Shown here piece after piece: positions 8,736-17,233 of a stretch of 64,000 nucleotides of DNA. Position numbers and translations under genes: made by a program. The stretch is from the NCBI RefSeq assembly GCF_003258595.1, contig NZ_QHHQ01000007.1:338540-402539 (forward strand). The letters run 5' to 3'. Every line of letters starts with the position of its first letter. Positions within the stretch are counted from its first letter, which is position 1. Origin of the DNA: Acuticoccus sediminis. Its GTDB lineage: Bacteria > Pseudomonadota > Alphaproteobacteria > Rhizobiales > Amorphaceae. The notes under the pieces are model-generated. The model worked only from the letters and a program-made list of their open reading frames with translations. It had not been told where the DNA came from and searched no databases.

Positions 8736-9503
8736 ATGCTCTACAGACCGCCCTCGATCACCATCATCGGCTTTGGCGCCTTCGGAAGGCTCGTTGCGGC
8801 CGTCCTCGCATCGCATGCCCGCGTCTCGGTTTACGATCAGTCACCGGATGCCTGGAGCGCGGCATCCGCGCTGGGGTTCGAGGTCATCGCGAGCACGAAG
8901 GAGATCTCGACGGATATCGTCGTCCTGGCGGTGCCCGTTCAAAGTCTTTCCGAAGTTCTCCTGGACATCGCGCCGTTGTTGCGTCCGGGCCAGGTGGTCG
9001 TGGACGTGTGCTCCATCAAGGAGGAGCCGGCGCGCATGATGCGTCAACTTCTGCCTCCGCACGTCGAGGTGCTCGCGAGCCATCCGATGTTCGGCCCGGG
9101 AAGCGTGAAGAACGGCGTCGCCGGCGCGCAGATCGTGCTCTGTCCGGTCAGGGGAACGCGATGGAGGGCCTTCGCGGTCTTTCTGCGCAGGACCCTCGGG
9201 CTCGAGGTCATCGTCACCACCCCGGAGGAGCATGACCGTCAGGCGGCGATGACGCAGGGCCTCACCCACCTGCTCGCGCGCGCCTTCCAGGCGTTGGGAG
9301 AGCGGCCCAGGATCCGCACCCGCAGCTTCGACCTGATCTTGGAGGCGCTGGCGATGGTGACCAACGATGCGCCGGAAATCTACGAGGCGGTGACCCGTGG
9401 CAATCGGCACGTCGATCCGCTGCGGCAGGACCTGCTTCGCGCCCTTGCGTCGCTCGGAAAGGCCCCGGAAAGCGCTGCCGCGGCGGACGCAGCAGGTCAG
9501 TAA
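8736..9503 (+). CDS. Prephenate/arogenate dehydrogenase family protein
   Basis: About 255 aa from the ATG just before the Rossmann fold; earlier in-frame starts exist at 8676 (GTG) and 8703. The nucleotide-binding motif GFGAFG is near residue 12. VVDVCSIKEEP and ASHPMFGPGS are hallmarks of TyrA-type dehydrogenases, the latter containing the catalytic histidine. It would oxidatively decarboxylate prephenate or arogenate in tyrosine synthesis. It stands alone here, and an IS110-type element follows 81 bp after the stop. Confidence 0.8.
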   Translation: MLYRPPSITIIGFGAFGRLVAAVLASHARVSVYDQSPDAWSAASALGFEVIASTKEISTDIVVLAVPVQSLSEVLLDIAPLLRPGQVVVDVCSIKEEPARMMRQLLPPHVEVLASHPMFGPGSVKNGVAGAQIVLCPVRGTRWRAFAVFLRRTLGLEVIVTTPEEHDRQAAMTQGLTHLLARAFQALGERPRIRTRSFDLILEALAMVTNDAPEIYEAVTRGNRHVDPLRQDLLRALASLGKAPESAAAADAAGQ

Positions 9504-9584
9504 TCTGTCCGAGGGGAGCTTGTGCGCGCCTTGAAGCTGACGGAGGCATGGCGGCGCGGCTGACACATTCCGGCCATTGCATCG

Positions 9585-9833
9585 AATGTATGGTCCGCGC
9601 TGCCTGTGCAACGTTCTTCGGCGGTGGCGTCAGGGATTGCGTCAATGTATCCGGCCTCTCGCGAGTGGGCCGGTTTTCCGGCCAGGCCATGATGAGATCA
9701 GCGCGTTCGGTTTCCAACTAACTGGTTCGGGCACGAAGCCCGCTTTCGAACCGGACTTACCGAACGCCGATCGACCCTTTCGTCATCACCTACGAACCTC
9801 GCACTCCTTTCCGGCGCTGCCGGATCTCATAAC
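9585..9833 (-). ncRNA. Candidate bridge RNA (seekRNA) gene of IS copy 1
   Basis: The 249 nt 3' of the transposase encode no protein and are identical in copy 2. IS110-family recombinases use a structured RNA made from an element end; in the IS1111 subgroup it lies on this 3' side. Visible structure includes a perfect 6-bp stem with TTTT loop (9668-9683) and a GGTTCG/CGAACC stem (9724-9752) enclosing a GGGC/GCCC stem. The element's terminal heptamer AATGTAT (9585-9591) recurs inside at 9644-9650, as expected of a donor-guide loop. Exact RNA ends are unknown. Confidence 0.55.
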
Positions 9834-10889
9834 TCAGACGATCGCGGCCTTAGGCGGTCGCCGCTCATATGTCGCGCCCGGGGTGCTCAGGATCACCCAG
9901 ACGATGCGCGCGATCTTCGCCGCCAACGCGACGACGACCTTGTTGGCGTGCATCCGACCGCGCAGCTGGTCAGCCCAGACCCCGAGACGATCCTTCGACC
10001 GATCGAGATGCATGAAGACCGAACGCGCGCCATGCACGATAAGGGTTCGCAAGTAGTTGCTCCCTCTCTTGGCGATCCCAAGGAGCTTTTGTTTGCCTCC
10101 GGTCGAATGCTGCTGCGGCACGAGGCCGAGCCAAGCGGGGATGTCGCGTGCCTTCTTGAACCGCCGCGGGTCGCCGACGGCTGCGAGGATGGCCGTCGCT
10201 CCGAGAGCCCCGATGCCCGGGATCGTCATCAACCGACGCGCCGTCTCGTCGGCATCGGCTATGTTCTTGATCTCGGTCGAGACGGTCCGAATCCGGCTCT
10301 CGAGTTCAATGAGCTCGGCGTGGAGCTCGCGAAGCACCAGGCGTGCGCGATCGGTCAAATCGTTGTCCTCGTCATCGAGTACGCGAAGGATGTCGATCTT
10401 GAACACGCCAGCACCCGGCCTCATCGCCACGCCATGCTCGAGGCAGTAGGCGCGCATCTGGCAAATGAGCTTCGTCCGGCTGGCGACCAGCCGGCCACGA
10501 ACCCGGTGCAACATCTGCAGGTCGACCTGATGCGCTTCCTTCACGCCGACAAAGCGCATCGTCGGCCGGGTCGCAGCCTCCGCGATCGCCTCGGCGTCGA
10601 TCACATCGTTCTTGTGCGACTTCACGTAGGGCTTCACGAATTGTGCCGGGATGATCCGTACCTCGTGGCCGAGCAGACCGATCTTGCGCGCGAGCCACTG
10701 CGAGCCGGGACAGGCCTCCATCGCCACCAGCGCCGGCCTTGCCCTCTCGAAGAACTGCAGCAGCGTGTCGCGGCGAAACTTCGCCTTCTGCAGCACCGCG
10801 CCGGCCGCATCGAGCCCGACGACGTGGAACACGGTCTTGCCGATATCGACGCCGAAGACGGCGCAGTCCCGGGGGTGGTTACGCATCAT
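9834..10889 (-). CDS. IS110-family (IS1111 subgroup) transposase, copy 1
   Basis: 351 aa. The N-terminal DEDD (RuvC-like) domain starts at FGVDIGKTVFHVV, with KNDVIDAEAIAEA further on. A central coiled segment follows, then the C-terminal Transposase_20 domain with PGIGALGATAILAAVGDPRRFKKARDIPAWLGLVP and the catalytic serine expected in this domain (GSNYLR). The ATG at 10889 is preceded by GGAGG at 8 nt. It differs from copy 2 by one residue seen (His versus Gln near residue 5). Confidence 0.93.
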   Translation of the reverse strand: MMRNHPRDCAVFGVDIGKTVFHVVGLDAAGAVLQKAKFRRDTLLQFFERARPALVAMEACPGSQWLARKIGLLGHEVRIIPAQFVKPYVKSHKNDVIDAEAIAEAATRPTMRFVGVKEAHQVDLQMLHRVRGRLVASRTKLICQMRAYCLEHGVAMRPGAGVFKIDILRVLDDEDNDLTDRARLVLRELHAELIELESRIRTVSTEIKNIADADETARRLMTIPGIGALGATAILAAVGDPRRFKKARDIPAWLGLVPQQHSTGGKQKLLGIAKRGSNYLRTLIVHGARSVFMHLDRSKDRLGVWADQLRGRMHANKVVVALAAKIARIVWVILSTPGATYERRPPKAAIV

Positions 10890-10933
10890 AGTCAGATCCT
10901 CCTTCCATGCAGTCGCCCGATGATCGGGCGGGA

Positions 10934-10949
10934 AGGCAGCGCGGACCAT
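10934..10949. repeat. Right subterminal inverted repeat of IS copy 1
   Basis: AGGCAGCGCGGACCAT pairs perfectly with its inverted partner ATGGTCCGCGCTGCCT at 9590-9605. Subterminal placement is diagnostic for IS1111-type elements. Confidence 0.85.
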
Positions 10950-11101
10950 CCCACTATGTATGTGAACCCGCGCACAGACGATTGGCGGTATCGGATCGAC
11001 CGCCAGCGTTCGGGCGCGTGGAGCAGGACCGTTCCGGGATTGCCGTCTGGCGAGATGGCGTCGGGCGGAAATGGTGATCCTTCAACTGTCCGATCCCGGC
11101 G

Positions 11102-11587
11102 TCATCCGGCAGTCCCGTCCTCGCTGTTGGATCTCGACAGCAGGTTCAATTCGGAGCGCAGGCGATCCGGGTTGGACAGCACCGTCTCGATCGCCGCGTG
11201 AAGATCCCGCCAGATCGGCACCGCCTCGGCCAGTACGGCCCGGCCGGCAGGCGTCAACCGCAGCCGCCTGACCCGCCTGTCCGTCGGATCGGCGACCGGC
11301 TCGACGAGACCGCGGCGCTCCAGCGGCTTGAGATTGGCCGTCAAGGTCGTCCTGTCCATCGCCAGCAGCGCCGCGACACTGCCGACGCTCGGTGGCTCCG
11401 GCCGGTTGAGCGACATGAGGAGGGAGAACTGCCCGCTGGTGATTCCGACGGGCTTCAGCGCGACGTCGAACCGCCGCGCGAGCGCCCGCGCCGCCCTCTG
11501 CGTATGCAGGCACAGACAGGCATCCCGCACCAAAAGGGTGGTCTCGAAGGACAGATCGGAAGCAGCGTGCATCCGTACCATTGACAT
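11102..11587 (-). CDS. MarR-family transcriptional regulator
   Basis: 161 aa with the winged-helix MarR layout: FSLLMSLNRPEPPSVGSVAALL (helices 2-3), MDRTTLTANLKPLERRGLV (recognition helix) and the DPTDRRVRRLRLT wing. Alternative ATG starts exist 2 and 5 codons in. A perfect 12-bp palindrome lies 16 bp upstream, so it is probably autoregulated. Ligand unknown. Confidence 0.88.
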   Translation of the reverse strand: MSMVRMHAASDLSFETTLLVRDACLCLHTQRAARALARRFDVALKPVGITSGQFSLLMSLNRPEPPSVGSVAALLAMDRTTLTANLKPLERRGLVEPVADPTDRRVRRLRLTPAGRAVLAEAVPIWRDLHAAIETVLSNPDRLRSELNLLSRSNSEDGTAG

Positions 11588-11602
11588 CCGTGGGGTTTAT
11601 AC

Positions 11603-11614
11603 GTTGATATCAAC
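11603..11614. promoter_or_regulatory. MarR-type operator candidate
   Basis: GTTGATATCAAC is a perfect palindrome just upstream of the MarR start. It overlaps a possible -10 region on the minus strand (TTGACC, 18 bp, TATCAA). Size and position fit a MarR dimer site controlling its own gene. Confidence 0.55.
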
Positions 11615-11916
11615 CTAAATGGGGGCGGGTCAATCAATGGCCGACTTTTCCAGGGGATTCGGCGTGGACAAAAGCCGGCCCATGTCCGTGACGCGGCCGT
11701 TCCTCCGGTCCCGGGATGGCCATGCGCAAGGGGCGACGAACGTCTGCGCCTCGCGGTTCGACGGCGGCGCAGTTCCCGGCGTAGCGCGCTGGCGGTACGC
11801 CGGGCAGGGCGGCGTCAGGCTTCCCCGCCTTGCCCGGATTGCGGACCGCTCCGGCGTCTCCTCGCGGCCCGATCTCCCCTGATGAGCGTCCAATCACCAA
11901 TCAAAAGGAGGCGATC
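11615..11916. other. Gap upstream of the VOC gene
   Basis: About 300 bp of noncoding DNA between the MarR operator and the VOC gene. I see no supported gene in it; it ends with the strong ribosome binding site AAAAGGAGG of the VOC gene. Confidence 0.5.
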
Positions 11917-12363
11917 ATGAAGATCGTGACCAGTCTGAGCTTCCGCGGTCAGTGCCGCGAGGCATTCGAGTTCTACGCCAAGGTCCTGGGTGGGAAGATC
12001 GCCGCCGCCATTCCTTACGGGGACGCGCCCCCGGGCATGCCGATCACCGATGAGGCCTACAAGACATGGCTGATGCACTGTTGGCTCGACGTCGGGGACC
12101 AGGCGCTGATGGGCGCCGACATGGACACCGCGTGGGCGCCCAACGTCGACAAACCCAAGAACGGCTTCGACGTGACGCTGCACACGCAGGACAAGGCGGA
12201 AGCCCGCCGCTGGTTCGATGAACTGTCCGAGGGCGGCAAGGCCGTCATGCCCTTCGGCGAGACCTTCTGGTCGCCCGGCTTCGGCTCCCTCGTCGACCGT
12301 TTCGGTGTCCCGTGGATGGTCAACGTCATTCCATCGGCGGACTGGAAGCCGGTGCAGGGCTGA
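11917..12363 (+). CDS. VOC family protein (PhnB-like)
   Basis: 148 aa with a glyoxalase/bleomycin-resistance-like fold of the PhnB/3-demethylubiquinone-methyltransferase-like type. Landmarks are SFRGQCREAFEFYAKVLGGKI at the start, GADMDTAW in the middle, and FWSPGFGSLVDRFGVPWMVN at the end. The start is fixed by a GGAGG motif 8 nt upstream. Together with the small protein 4 bp downstream it may answer to the divergent MarR regulator; that is inferred from position only. Confidence 0.82.
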   Translation: MKIVTSLSFRGQCREAFEFYAKVLGGKIAAAIPYGDAPPGMPITDEAYKTWLMHCWLDVGDQALMGADMDTAWAPNVDKPKNGFDVTLHTQDKAEARRWFDELSEGGKAVMPFGETFWSPGFGSLVDRFGVPWMVNVIPSADWKPVQG

Positions 12364-12367
12364 TCCC

Positions 12368-12718
12368 ATGCCGCGTTTTCTTGCCGTTTACACCATGAAG
12401 CCGGAAGACCTCGCCGGCTTTCGCGCCCGTCCCAAGGCCGAGCAGGACGCGCTCGACGACGCCGGACTGAAGCAATGGGTGGACTGGAGCACGGCGAACG
12501 CCGCCGCCATCGTCGATCCCGGCCTGATGGTCGGCAAGACGATGCGCGTCACGAGGGACGGCGTCGCCGAAGCGGCCAACCCCTTCTGCGGCTACGTCGT
12601 CGTCGAAGCGGAGACCATTGAAGACGCTGCCCGCCTCTTCACGAAGCATCCCCACTTCACGGTCTTTCCCGGTGACGGCGTCGACATCATGCCCGTCGTC
12701 ACCGGCCCCGAGACCTGA
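12368..12718 (+). CDS. Small YCII-like protein of unknown function
   Basis: 116 aa, starting MPRFLAVYTMKPEDLAGFRA and containing GYVVVEAETIEDAARLFTKHP. This is the alternating beta-alpha pattern of dimeric alpha-beta barrel proteins (YCII/DGPF type). It follows the VOC gene by 4 bp, so the two are cotranscribed. No catalytic residues can be assigned. Confidence 0.65.
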   Translation: MPRFLAVYTMKPEDLAGFRARPKAEQDALDDAGLKQWVDWSTANAAAIVDPGLMVGKTMRVTRDGVAEAANPFCGYVVVEAETIEDAARLFTKHPHFTVFPGDGVDIMPVVTGPET

Positions 12719-12934
12719 CGCCGCTCCTCCCCGGTTCCGGGCGGTGGGCCCGCTCCCCGGCATGTCCCCGGCCTTGCCGATACCTGGGTCGGTCATCGGT
12801 CGGGGGCGGAGCCGGCGCAACCCTCGGGTGAGGGGCCACACCACGTCGGCCGGAGATGCGGAGGGGGGATCGGGAGGCGCCTCGCGACGGAAAGGTCCGC
12901 TTCTGCCGGCACTATATATGGTCGCGCAAGCGTC

Positions 12935-12965
12935 TTGACTTAGAGCGCGCTCGAACCCCTAGGGT
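12935..12965 (+). promoter_or_regulatory. MerR-type promoter with operator in a 19-bp spacer
   Basis: TTGACT (12935-12940) and TAGGGT (12960-12965) are separated by 19 bp, the overlong spacer used by MerR activators. The spacer contains the palindrome GAGCGCGCTC (12943-12952). The arrangement CTTGACTTAGAG...CTC matches operators of the AdhR/NmlR branch of MerR regulators. It lies 31 bp before the MerR gene and likely drives that gene and the enzyme behind it. Confidence 0.72.
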
Positions 12966-12995
12966 CGGCTGCGTCTTGATGAGAAGACGGGTGCC

Positions 12996-13421
12996 ATGAA
13001 AATCGGTCAGCTTGCGAAACGCTCGGGTCTGTCCGCCCACACGATCCGCTACTACGAGCGGATCGGGCTTTTGCCTCTTGCGGATCGCGACGCGGGCGGG
13101 CGGCGTGACTATGACGAATCGATCCTCGTCTGGATCGAGTTCCTCGACCGTCTGAAAACCACAGGAATGCCGCTCCGCGAGATGCTCAGATATGCCGAGC
13201 TTCGCGCGGAGGGCGATCACACGAGCCCGGAGCGGCGCGCTCTTCTCGAGGCGCATCGCGGCCGGGTGCGCGCGCATCTTGCCGACCTGCAGGCCTGTCT
13301 TCTCGTCCTTGACACAAAGATCGACACCTACGTCGAAACCGAGAAAAGGACGCATTTCCATGACCATGCACGCAAACCCGTCAGCGGAGACCCGGCTGGA
13401 ACGCGGACGGCGCGCCCTTGA
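12996..13421 (+). CDS. MerR-family transcriptional regulator
   Basis: 141 aa. The N-terminal MerR helix-turn-helix is clear (IGQLAKRSGLSAHTIRYYERIGLL), followed by a wing and a long dimerisation helix (residues ~75-115). No cysteine cluster for metal binding is present. Its last 62 bp overlap the next gene in another frame. It probably senses an aldehyde or oxidant, as related AdhR/NmlR proteins do; this is inference. Confidence 0.9.
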   Translation: MKIGQLAKRSGLSAHTIRYYERIGLLPLADRDAGGRRDYDESILVWIEFLDRLKTTGMPLREMLRYAELRAEGDHTSPERRALLEAHRGRVRAHLADLQACLLVLDTKIDTYVETEKRTHFHDHARKPVSGDPAGTRTARP

Positions 13422-13779
13422 TGCAATAGACGGTCAGGCGGGGCGAAACGTCATCGACGCGCTGGCCGAGATCGCGCCCGACTTCGCCGACTATATTTTC
13501 GAGTTCTCGTTCGGTGACATTTATTCCCGTCCGGGACTGTCGCTCCGTGATCGCGAAATCGCGACGATCGCGGCGCTTGCCGCCATGGGCACGGCGCAAC
13601 CGCAGCTCAAGGTGCATATCGAAGCGGGGCTGAATGTCGGGCTCTCACGGGAGGAGATTACGGAAATCCTGATCCAGATGGCCGTTTATGCCGGATTTCC
13701 CGCAGCGCTGAACGCGCTCTTCGCGGCGAAGGAAGTGTTCGCCGTCCGCCCGCTCGACTCTGCCGCCGACAGGGCGTGA
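13360..13779 (+). CDS. Carboxymuconolactone decarboxylase family protein
   Basis: 139 aa. The CMD fold is shown by RPGLSLRDREIATIAALAAMGTAQPQL and HIEAGLNVGLSREEITEILIQMAVYAGFPAALNAL, the conserved core of the gamma-carboxymuconolactone decarboxylase family. It starts inside the end of the MerR gene, so the two form a transcription unit. Many MerR-linked CMD proteins act in stress responses rather than aromatic catabolism. Confidence 0.85.
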   Translation: MTMHANPSAETRLERGRRALDAIDGQAGRNVIDALAEIAPDFADYIFEFSFGDIYSRPGLSLRDREIATIAALAAMGTAQPQLKVHIEAGLNVGLSREEITEILIQMAVYAGFPAALNALFAAKEVFAVRPLDSAADRA

Positions 13780-13851
13780 CTCCGGTGGTCCGACGAGCGG
13801 CGCAAGCCGACCTGCGTACGCCGTCGAGGCGAGACTGGCGTTGCTATCCGG

Positions 13852-13953
13852 TCAGGCCTGAGTGGCTGCAGCCTGACTCGCCCACGGACGGAACGCCGTA
13901 AGACCGATGAGGAACGCGCCGATTGCGGACGCCCCGAAGGTGTCCACGACCAT
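13852..13953 (-). CDS. Possible 33-aa membrane peptide
   Basis: A short ORF (MVVDTFGAS..., with the hydrophobic run FGASAIGAFLIGLTAF) follows AGAGGGA at 6 nt. It lies in the otherwise gene-free stretch 13780-14279, which shows no other supported feature. Codon usage gives little help at this size. It may be chance. Confidence 0.3.
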   Translation of the reverse strand: MVVDTFGASAIGAFLIGLTAFRPWASQAAATQA

Positions 13954-14279
13954 CGGCGTCCCTCTGATCGTGTCCCCCCCTGGACGCGTCACCTCGAGAG
14001 GGCATCTCGCGAGAGCATCGACTATGCCGATTGCCGACGGGGTCGCGTGGGGGTGCCTGTCCACGGCCCCACGGCGAACAGGAACGCGCAGCGTATGCGC
14101 TCGCGCCTTGTCGACGACGTCGCTCGGGATGCGTTTGCGAGATTTGAAAACACGAGGGCGGCGCGCCCCTCGTCGGAGTCGGCATGCGGGAACCATGTGG
14201 TGCACCTGTGTGTCGCAGGTGGGTCCACGAAGTTCCGCAGGGACTCCAATCCAGTGATTTCAACAACATCCACACAAGG

Positions 14280-14364
14280 TGGTGCCCAGGAGAGGACTCG
14301 AACCTCCACGGGTTGCCCCACACGGACCTGAACCGTGCGCGTCTACCAGTTCCGCCACCTGGGC
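14280..14364 (-). tRNA. tRNA-Leu (CAG)
   Basis: On the minus strand the acceptor arm GCCCAGG pairs with CCTGGGC, followed by an encoded CCA. The D-arm contains GGTAGACGC, typical of leucine tRNAs. The anticodon stem CACGG/CCGTG encloses a loop with CAG, the variable arm is long, and the T-loop is GTTCGAGTC. Length is 85 nt including CCA. Confidence 0.93.
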
Positions 14365-14542
14365 TTGGTGTGCTGGAGCCACGCGAGGTATAGGCTCCTT
14401 CAGGACAAGTCAACTCCGTCTTTGCCGTTATGACACATTCAGTGCAATCAACCGGCCAAAGCGCCACAGTCGCGGTTCCCCCGTTGCCCTCAAAAGCGCA
14501 ACGCCCTAACCCTGTCGGCGCACTAGAGCGGCGCGTGAGGGC

Positions 14543-15523
14543 ATGATGGAGCGCAATCCGAGCAAGTTGGTCACGATCTTCGGCGGGTCCGGATTCATCG
14601 GCCGGTACGTGGTCAGGGCCCTCGCCAAGGACGGCTGGCGCGTCAGGATCGCGGTCCGCCGGCCGGACCTCGTCGGCTATCTGCAGCCGATGGGCGGCGT
14701 CGGCCAGATCGCGCCCATCAAGGTCAACGTGACGGACAAGCAGGCCGTCGCCCACGCGGTCGCCAACAGCGACGTGGTCGTCAACCTCGTCGGCATCCTC
14801 GCCGAGGGCGGCAAGCAGACCTTCGAGGCGATCCAGAAGGAAGGCGCCCGCAACGTCGCGGAAGCCGCCAGAGCGGCGGGCGTCCCGCGGTTCGTGCACA
14901 TCTCCGCGCTCGGCGCCGACGCGGAGAGCACGTCCGAATATGCCCGCACCAAGGCGGCGGGCGAGGCGGCCGTGCGGGAGATCTACCCGGACGCCGTCAT
15001 CGTGCGCCCGTCCGTGGTGTTCGGCCCCGAAGACGACTTCTTCAACCGCTTCGCCGGCCTGTCGAAGATCTCCCCCGTGCTGCCGCTGATCGGCGGCGGG
15101 GAGACGCGCTTCCAGCCGGTCTATGTCGGCGATGTCGGCCAGTTCGTCGCGGCGGCGGTGAACGGGAAGGTCGCGGGCGGCAAGGTGTACGAGCTCGGCG
15201 GGCCGGACGTGAAGTCGTTCCGGGGGCTGATGGAGCTGATGACGTCCATCACGCACCGCAAGCGGCGCTACGCGACGCTGTCGTTCGGCCTCGCCAGGAT
15301 GAAGGCCAGCATCCTGCAGCACCTGCCCAACCCGCCGCTGACGCCGGACCAGGTGGAGCTCCTGAAGAGCGACAACGTGGTCTCCGAGGCGGCGCTCGCC
15401 GAAGGGCGGACCCTGTCGGCGGCGGGGATCCATCCGCGCAGCATGGCGGCGATCCTGCCGACCTACCTCTGGACCTACCGCAAGGGCGGGCAGTTCGCCG
15501 AGCCGGGCAGCGCCGCCGGGTAG
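14543..15523 (+). CDS. NDUFA9-like NAD(P)-binding protein (complex I-associated)
   Basis: 326 aa atypical SDR. The nucleotide-binding motif is IFGGSGFIGRYVVRAL near residue 12, and later landmarks are VVNLVGIL, HISALGAD and the YARTKAAGE segment. Bacterial relatives of the mitochondrial complex I subunit NDUFA9 have this length and pattern, and in alphaproteobacteria they often neighbour uppP, as here. It is likely to bind NADPH and interact with respiratory complex I or quinone metabolism. Confidence 0.85.
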   Translation: MMERNPSKLVTIFGGSGFIGRYVVRALAKDGWRVRIAVRRPDLVGYLQPMGGVGQIAPIKVNVTDKQAVAHAVANSDVVVNLVGILAEGGKQTFEAIQKEGARNVAEAARAAGVPRFVHISALGADAESTSEYARTKAAGEAAVREIYPDAVIVRPSVVFGPEDDFFNRFAGLSKISPVLPLIGGGETRFQPVYVGDVGQFVAAAVNGKVAGGKVYELGGPDVKSFRGLMELMTSITHRKRRYATLSFGLARMKASILQHLPNPPLTPDQVELLKSDNVVSEAALAEGRTLSAAGIHPRSMAAILPTYLWTYRKGGQFAEPGSAAG

Positions 15524-15625
15524 ACCGCACGCGCGATGGGCCGGTCCGGCCCGTCCGCATCGCTGTCCCGCAGGGGACGGGGCCGCGCGGGCCACCCGGT
15601 CGGGAGCGGCGCGCGGCCCGGGACG

Positions 15626-16432
15626 TCACCTCGCGAAGGTGAGGATCGCAAGGCCCAGCACGCCGACCACGATGCGCCACCACGCGAACGGCGTGAAGCC
15701 GTGGCGCGACACGAAGTCGAGCAGCGAGCGCACCACGATCACCGCGGCGATGAAGGCCGCGACGAAGCCGACCGCGATGATCACCGCGTCGTTCATCGAG
15801 AGGGCGTTGCGGTTGGCGTAGAGGTCGTAGACGAAGGCGCCGGTCATCGTCGGCAGGGCGAGGAAGAACGAGAATTCCGCTGCCGCGCGCTTGTCGGCAC
15901 GCATGAGCAGCGCGCCGCCGATGGTCGAGCCGGAACGCGACACGCCCGGCACCAGCGCCAGCACCTGACAGCAGCCGATCGCGAAGGCGAGCCAGAGCGG
16001 GAAGTGCGTCGCGTCGTGGTAGCGGGGCGCCGGCGCGCGGCGGTCGATGTAGAGCAGCGCGATGCCGCCGAGGATGAGCGTCGTGCAGATGAGCTCCGGC
16101 GTCTCGAACAGCACCGTCTTGATGAAGTCGTGGAGCAGCACGCCCATGACGGCGGCCGGCAGGAACGCGATCACGATGCCGGCGCAGAAGTTGCGGGCCG
16201 CCGGGTCGTACGGGGTCGCCAGCACGAGCTTGGTGAGCTTGACGGTGTAGACCGCGAGGAGCGCGCAGATCGCGCCGAGCTGGATCAGCACCTCGAAGGT
16301 CTTGCCGGTCGAATCGAAGCCCAGGAGTTCACCCAGGAGGAGGATATGGCCCGTGGAAGAGACGGGGATGAACTCGGTGAGCCCTTCGACGATGCCCAGT
16401 ATGATCGCCGAAGCGATAGTGTCGGCTTCCAT
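15626..16432 (-). CDS. uppP: Undecaprenyl-diphosphate phosphatase
   Basis: 268 aa polytopic membrane protein. The two inverted-repeat active-site segments are [14 protein letters not shown] (16-29) and PGVSRSGST (~171-179), which carry the catalytic Glu/Ser/His and Arg/Ser residues of the BacA/UppP family. It recycles undecaprenyl pyrophosphate to the monophosphate carrier for peptidoglycan and O-antigen synthesis. It is convergent with the NDUFA9-like gene. Confidence 0.95.
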   Translation of the reverse strand: MEADTIASAIILGIVEGLTEFIPVSSTGHILLLGELLGFDSTGKTFEVLIQLGAICALLAVYTVKLTKLVLATPYDPAARNFCAGIVIAFLPAAVMGVLLHDFIKTVLFETPELICTTLILGGIALLYIDRRAPAPRYHDATHFPLWLAFAIGCCQVLALVPGVSRSGSTIGGALLMRADKRAAAEFSFFLALPTMTGAFVYDLYANRNALSMNDAVIIAVGFVAAFIAAVIVVRSLLDFVSRHGFTPFAWWRIVVGVLGLAILTFAR

Positions 16433-16543
16433 TCGTTCGCCCTATGTGATGTGCGTGTGAGTCGCTATACCGCGTTGCACCGGAATGCGCCGGAATGCGA
16501 GTGGCGTCCCAACACCTTTGTTAAGCGCTAGGCGCTGGAGTCG

Positions 16544-17233
16544 ATGATCCTTCACCACCATCCCTTTCTCCCTGCTTGCCGTTTTGCCCGTCTGGCGCTC
16601 GCCGAACACGCCATCGACGTCGAGTTGAAGCTGGAGCCCTTCTGGGAGGCACGGCCGGAGTTCGTCGCCATCAATCCGGGCCTCACGCTGCCGATGGCCT
16701 ACGACAACGGGCGCGGCCCGCTGATCGGCGCGCGGGTCCTGATGGAGTACATCGACGAGCGCTACGGCGACATGCGCGCCGCGCACCGGCTGATGCCCGC
16801 CGACCCGTTCCAGCGCGGCGAGGTCCGCCGGCTGGTCGACTGGTTCCTGATAAAGTTCGAGGACGAGGTGTCCGGCCCGCTGGTGACCGAGCGCATCCTG
16901 AAGCTCGAGATTCCGGCCAAGCGCGGCGGCGGTGCGCCCGACTCGGGGGCGATGCGGGCGGCACGTCAGAACATCGTCGGGCACATGCATTATCTCGGCG
17001 CGCTGACCGCCTCGCGGCACTGGCTGGCCGGGGACAGCCTGAGCTTCGCCGACCTCGCGGCGGCGGCGGCGCTGTCCACCGTCGACTATCTCGGCGAGGC
17101 GCCGTGGGATGCCGACCCCGCGGTGAAGCAGTGGTACCAGCGGGTGAAGTCCCGTCCGGCCTTCCGCCCGCTCCTGACGGACAAGGCGCGGCTCGTGGCG
17201 CCGGCCCCGCATTATGCAGACCTCGACTTCTAG
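16544..17233 (+). CDS. Glutathione S-transferase family protein
   Basis: 229 aa with the N-terminal thioredoxin-like domain (LHHHPFLPACRFARLALAEH; LEPFWEARPEFVAINPG) and the C-terminal helical GST domain (WLAGDSLSFADLAAAAALS). A GGAG motif lies upstream of the ATG. Its end overlaps the start of queG by 20 bp, so the two are cotranscribed. Confidence 0.88.
   Translation: MILHHHPFLPACRFARLALAEHAIDVELKLEPFWEARPEFVAINPGLTLPMAYDNGRGPLIGARVLMEYIDERYGDMRAAHRLMPADPFQRGEVRRLVDWFLIKFEDEVSGPLVTERILKLEIPAKRGGGAPDSGAMRAARQNIVGHMHYLGALTASRHWLAGDSLSFADLAAAAALSTVDYLGEAPWDADPAVKQWYQRVKSRPAFRPLLTDKARLVAPAPHYADLDF

Larger units (their letters stand above)
9585..10956 (-). mobile_element. IS110-family (IS1111-type) insertion sequence, copy 1
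   Basis: A 1372-bp segment is repeated almost base for base at 61254-62625; I noticed three substitutions. It encodes one DEDD transposase on the minus strand. It has 16-bp perfect subterminal inverted repeats (9590-9605 and 10934-10949) set 5 and 7 bp in from the ends, the layout of the IS1111 subgroup. No target-site duplication is seen. Outer boundaries are where the two copies stop matching; because the flanking bases are ambiguous they could shift by 1-2 bp. It sits between the TyrA-like and MarR genes and breaks neither. Confidence 0.9.

Noticed and set aside
9586..10962. ATGTATG at both edges of IS copy 1 as a 7-bp target duplication.
   Set aside because: The left occurrence belongs to the element itself, since copy 2 has it too, so only the right one is flanking DNA; copy 2 shows no duplication.
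13844..15595. A 583-codon minus-strand open frame.
   Set aside because: It runs through a tRNA gene and lies antisense to the NDUFA9-like gene; its composition is that of a GC-rich shadow frame.
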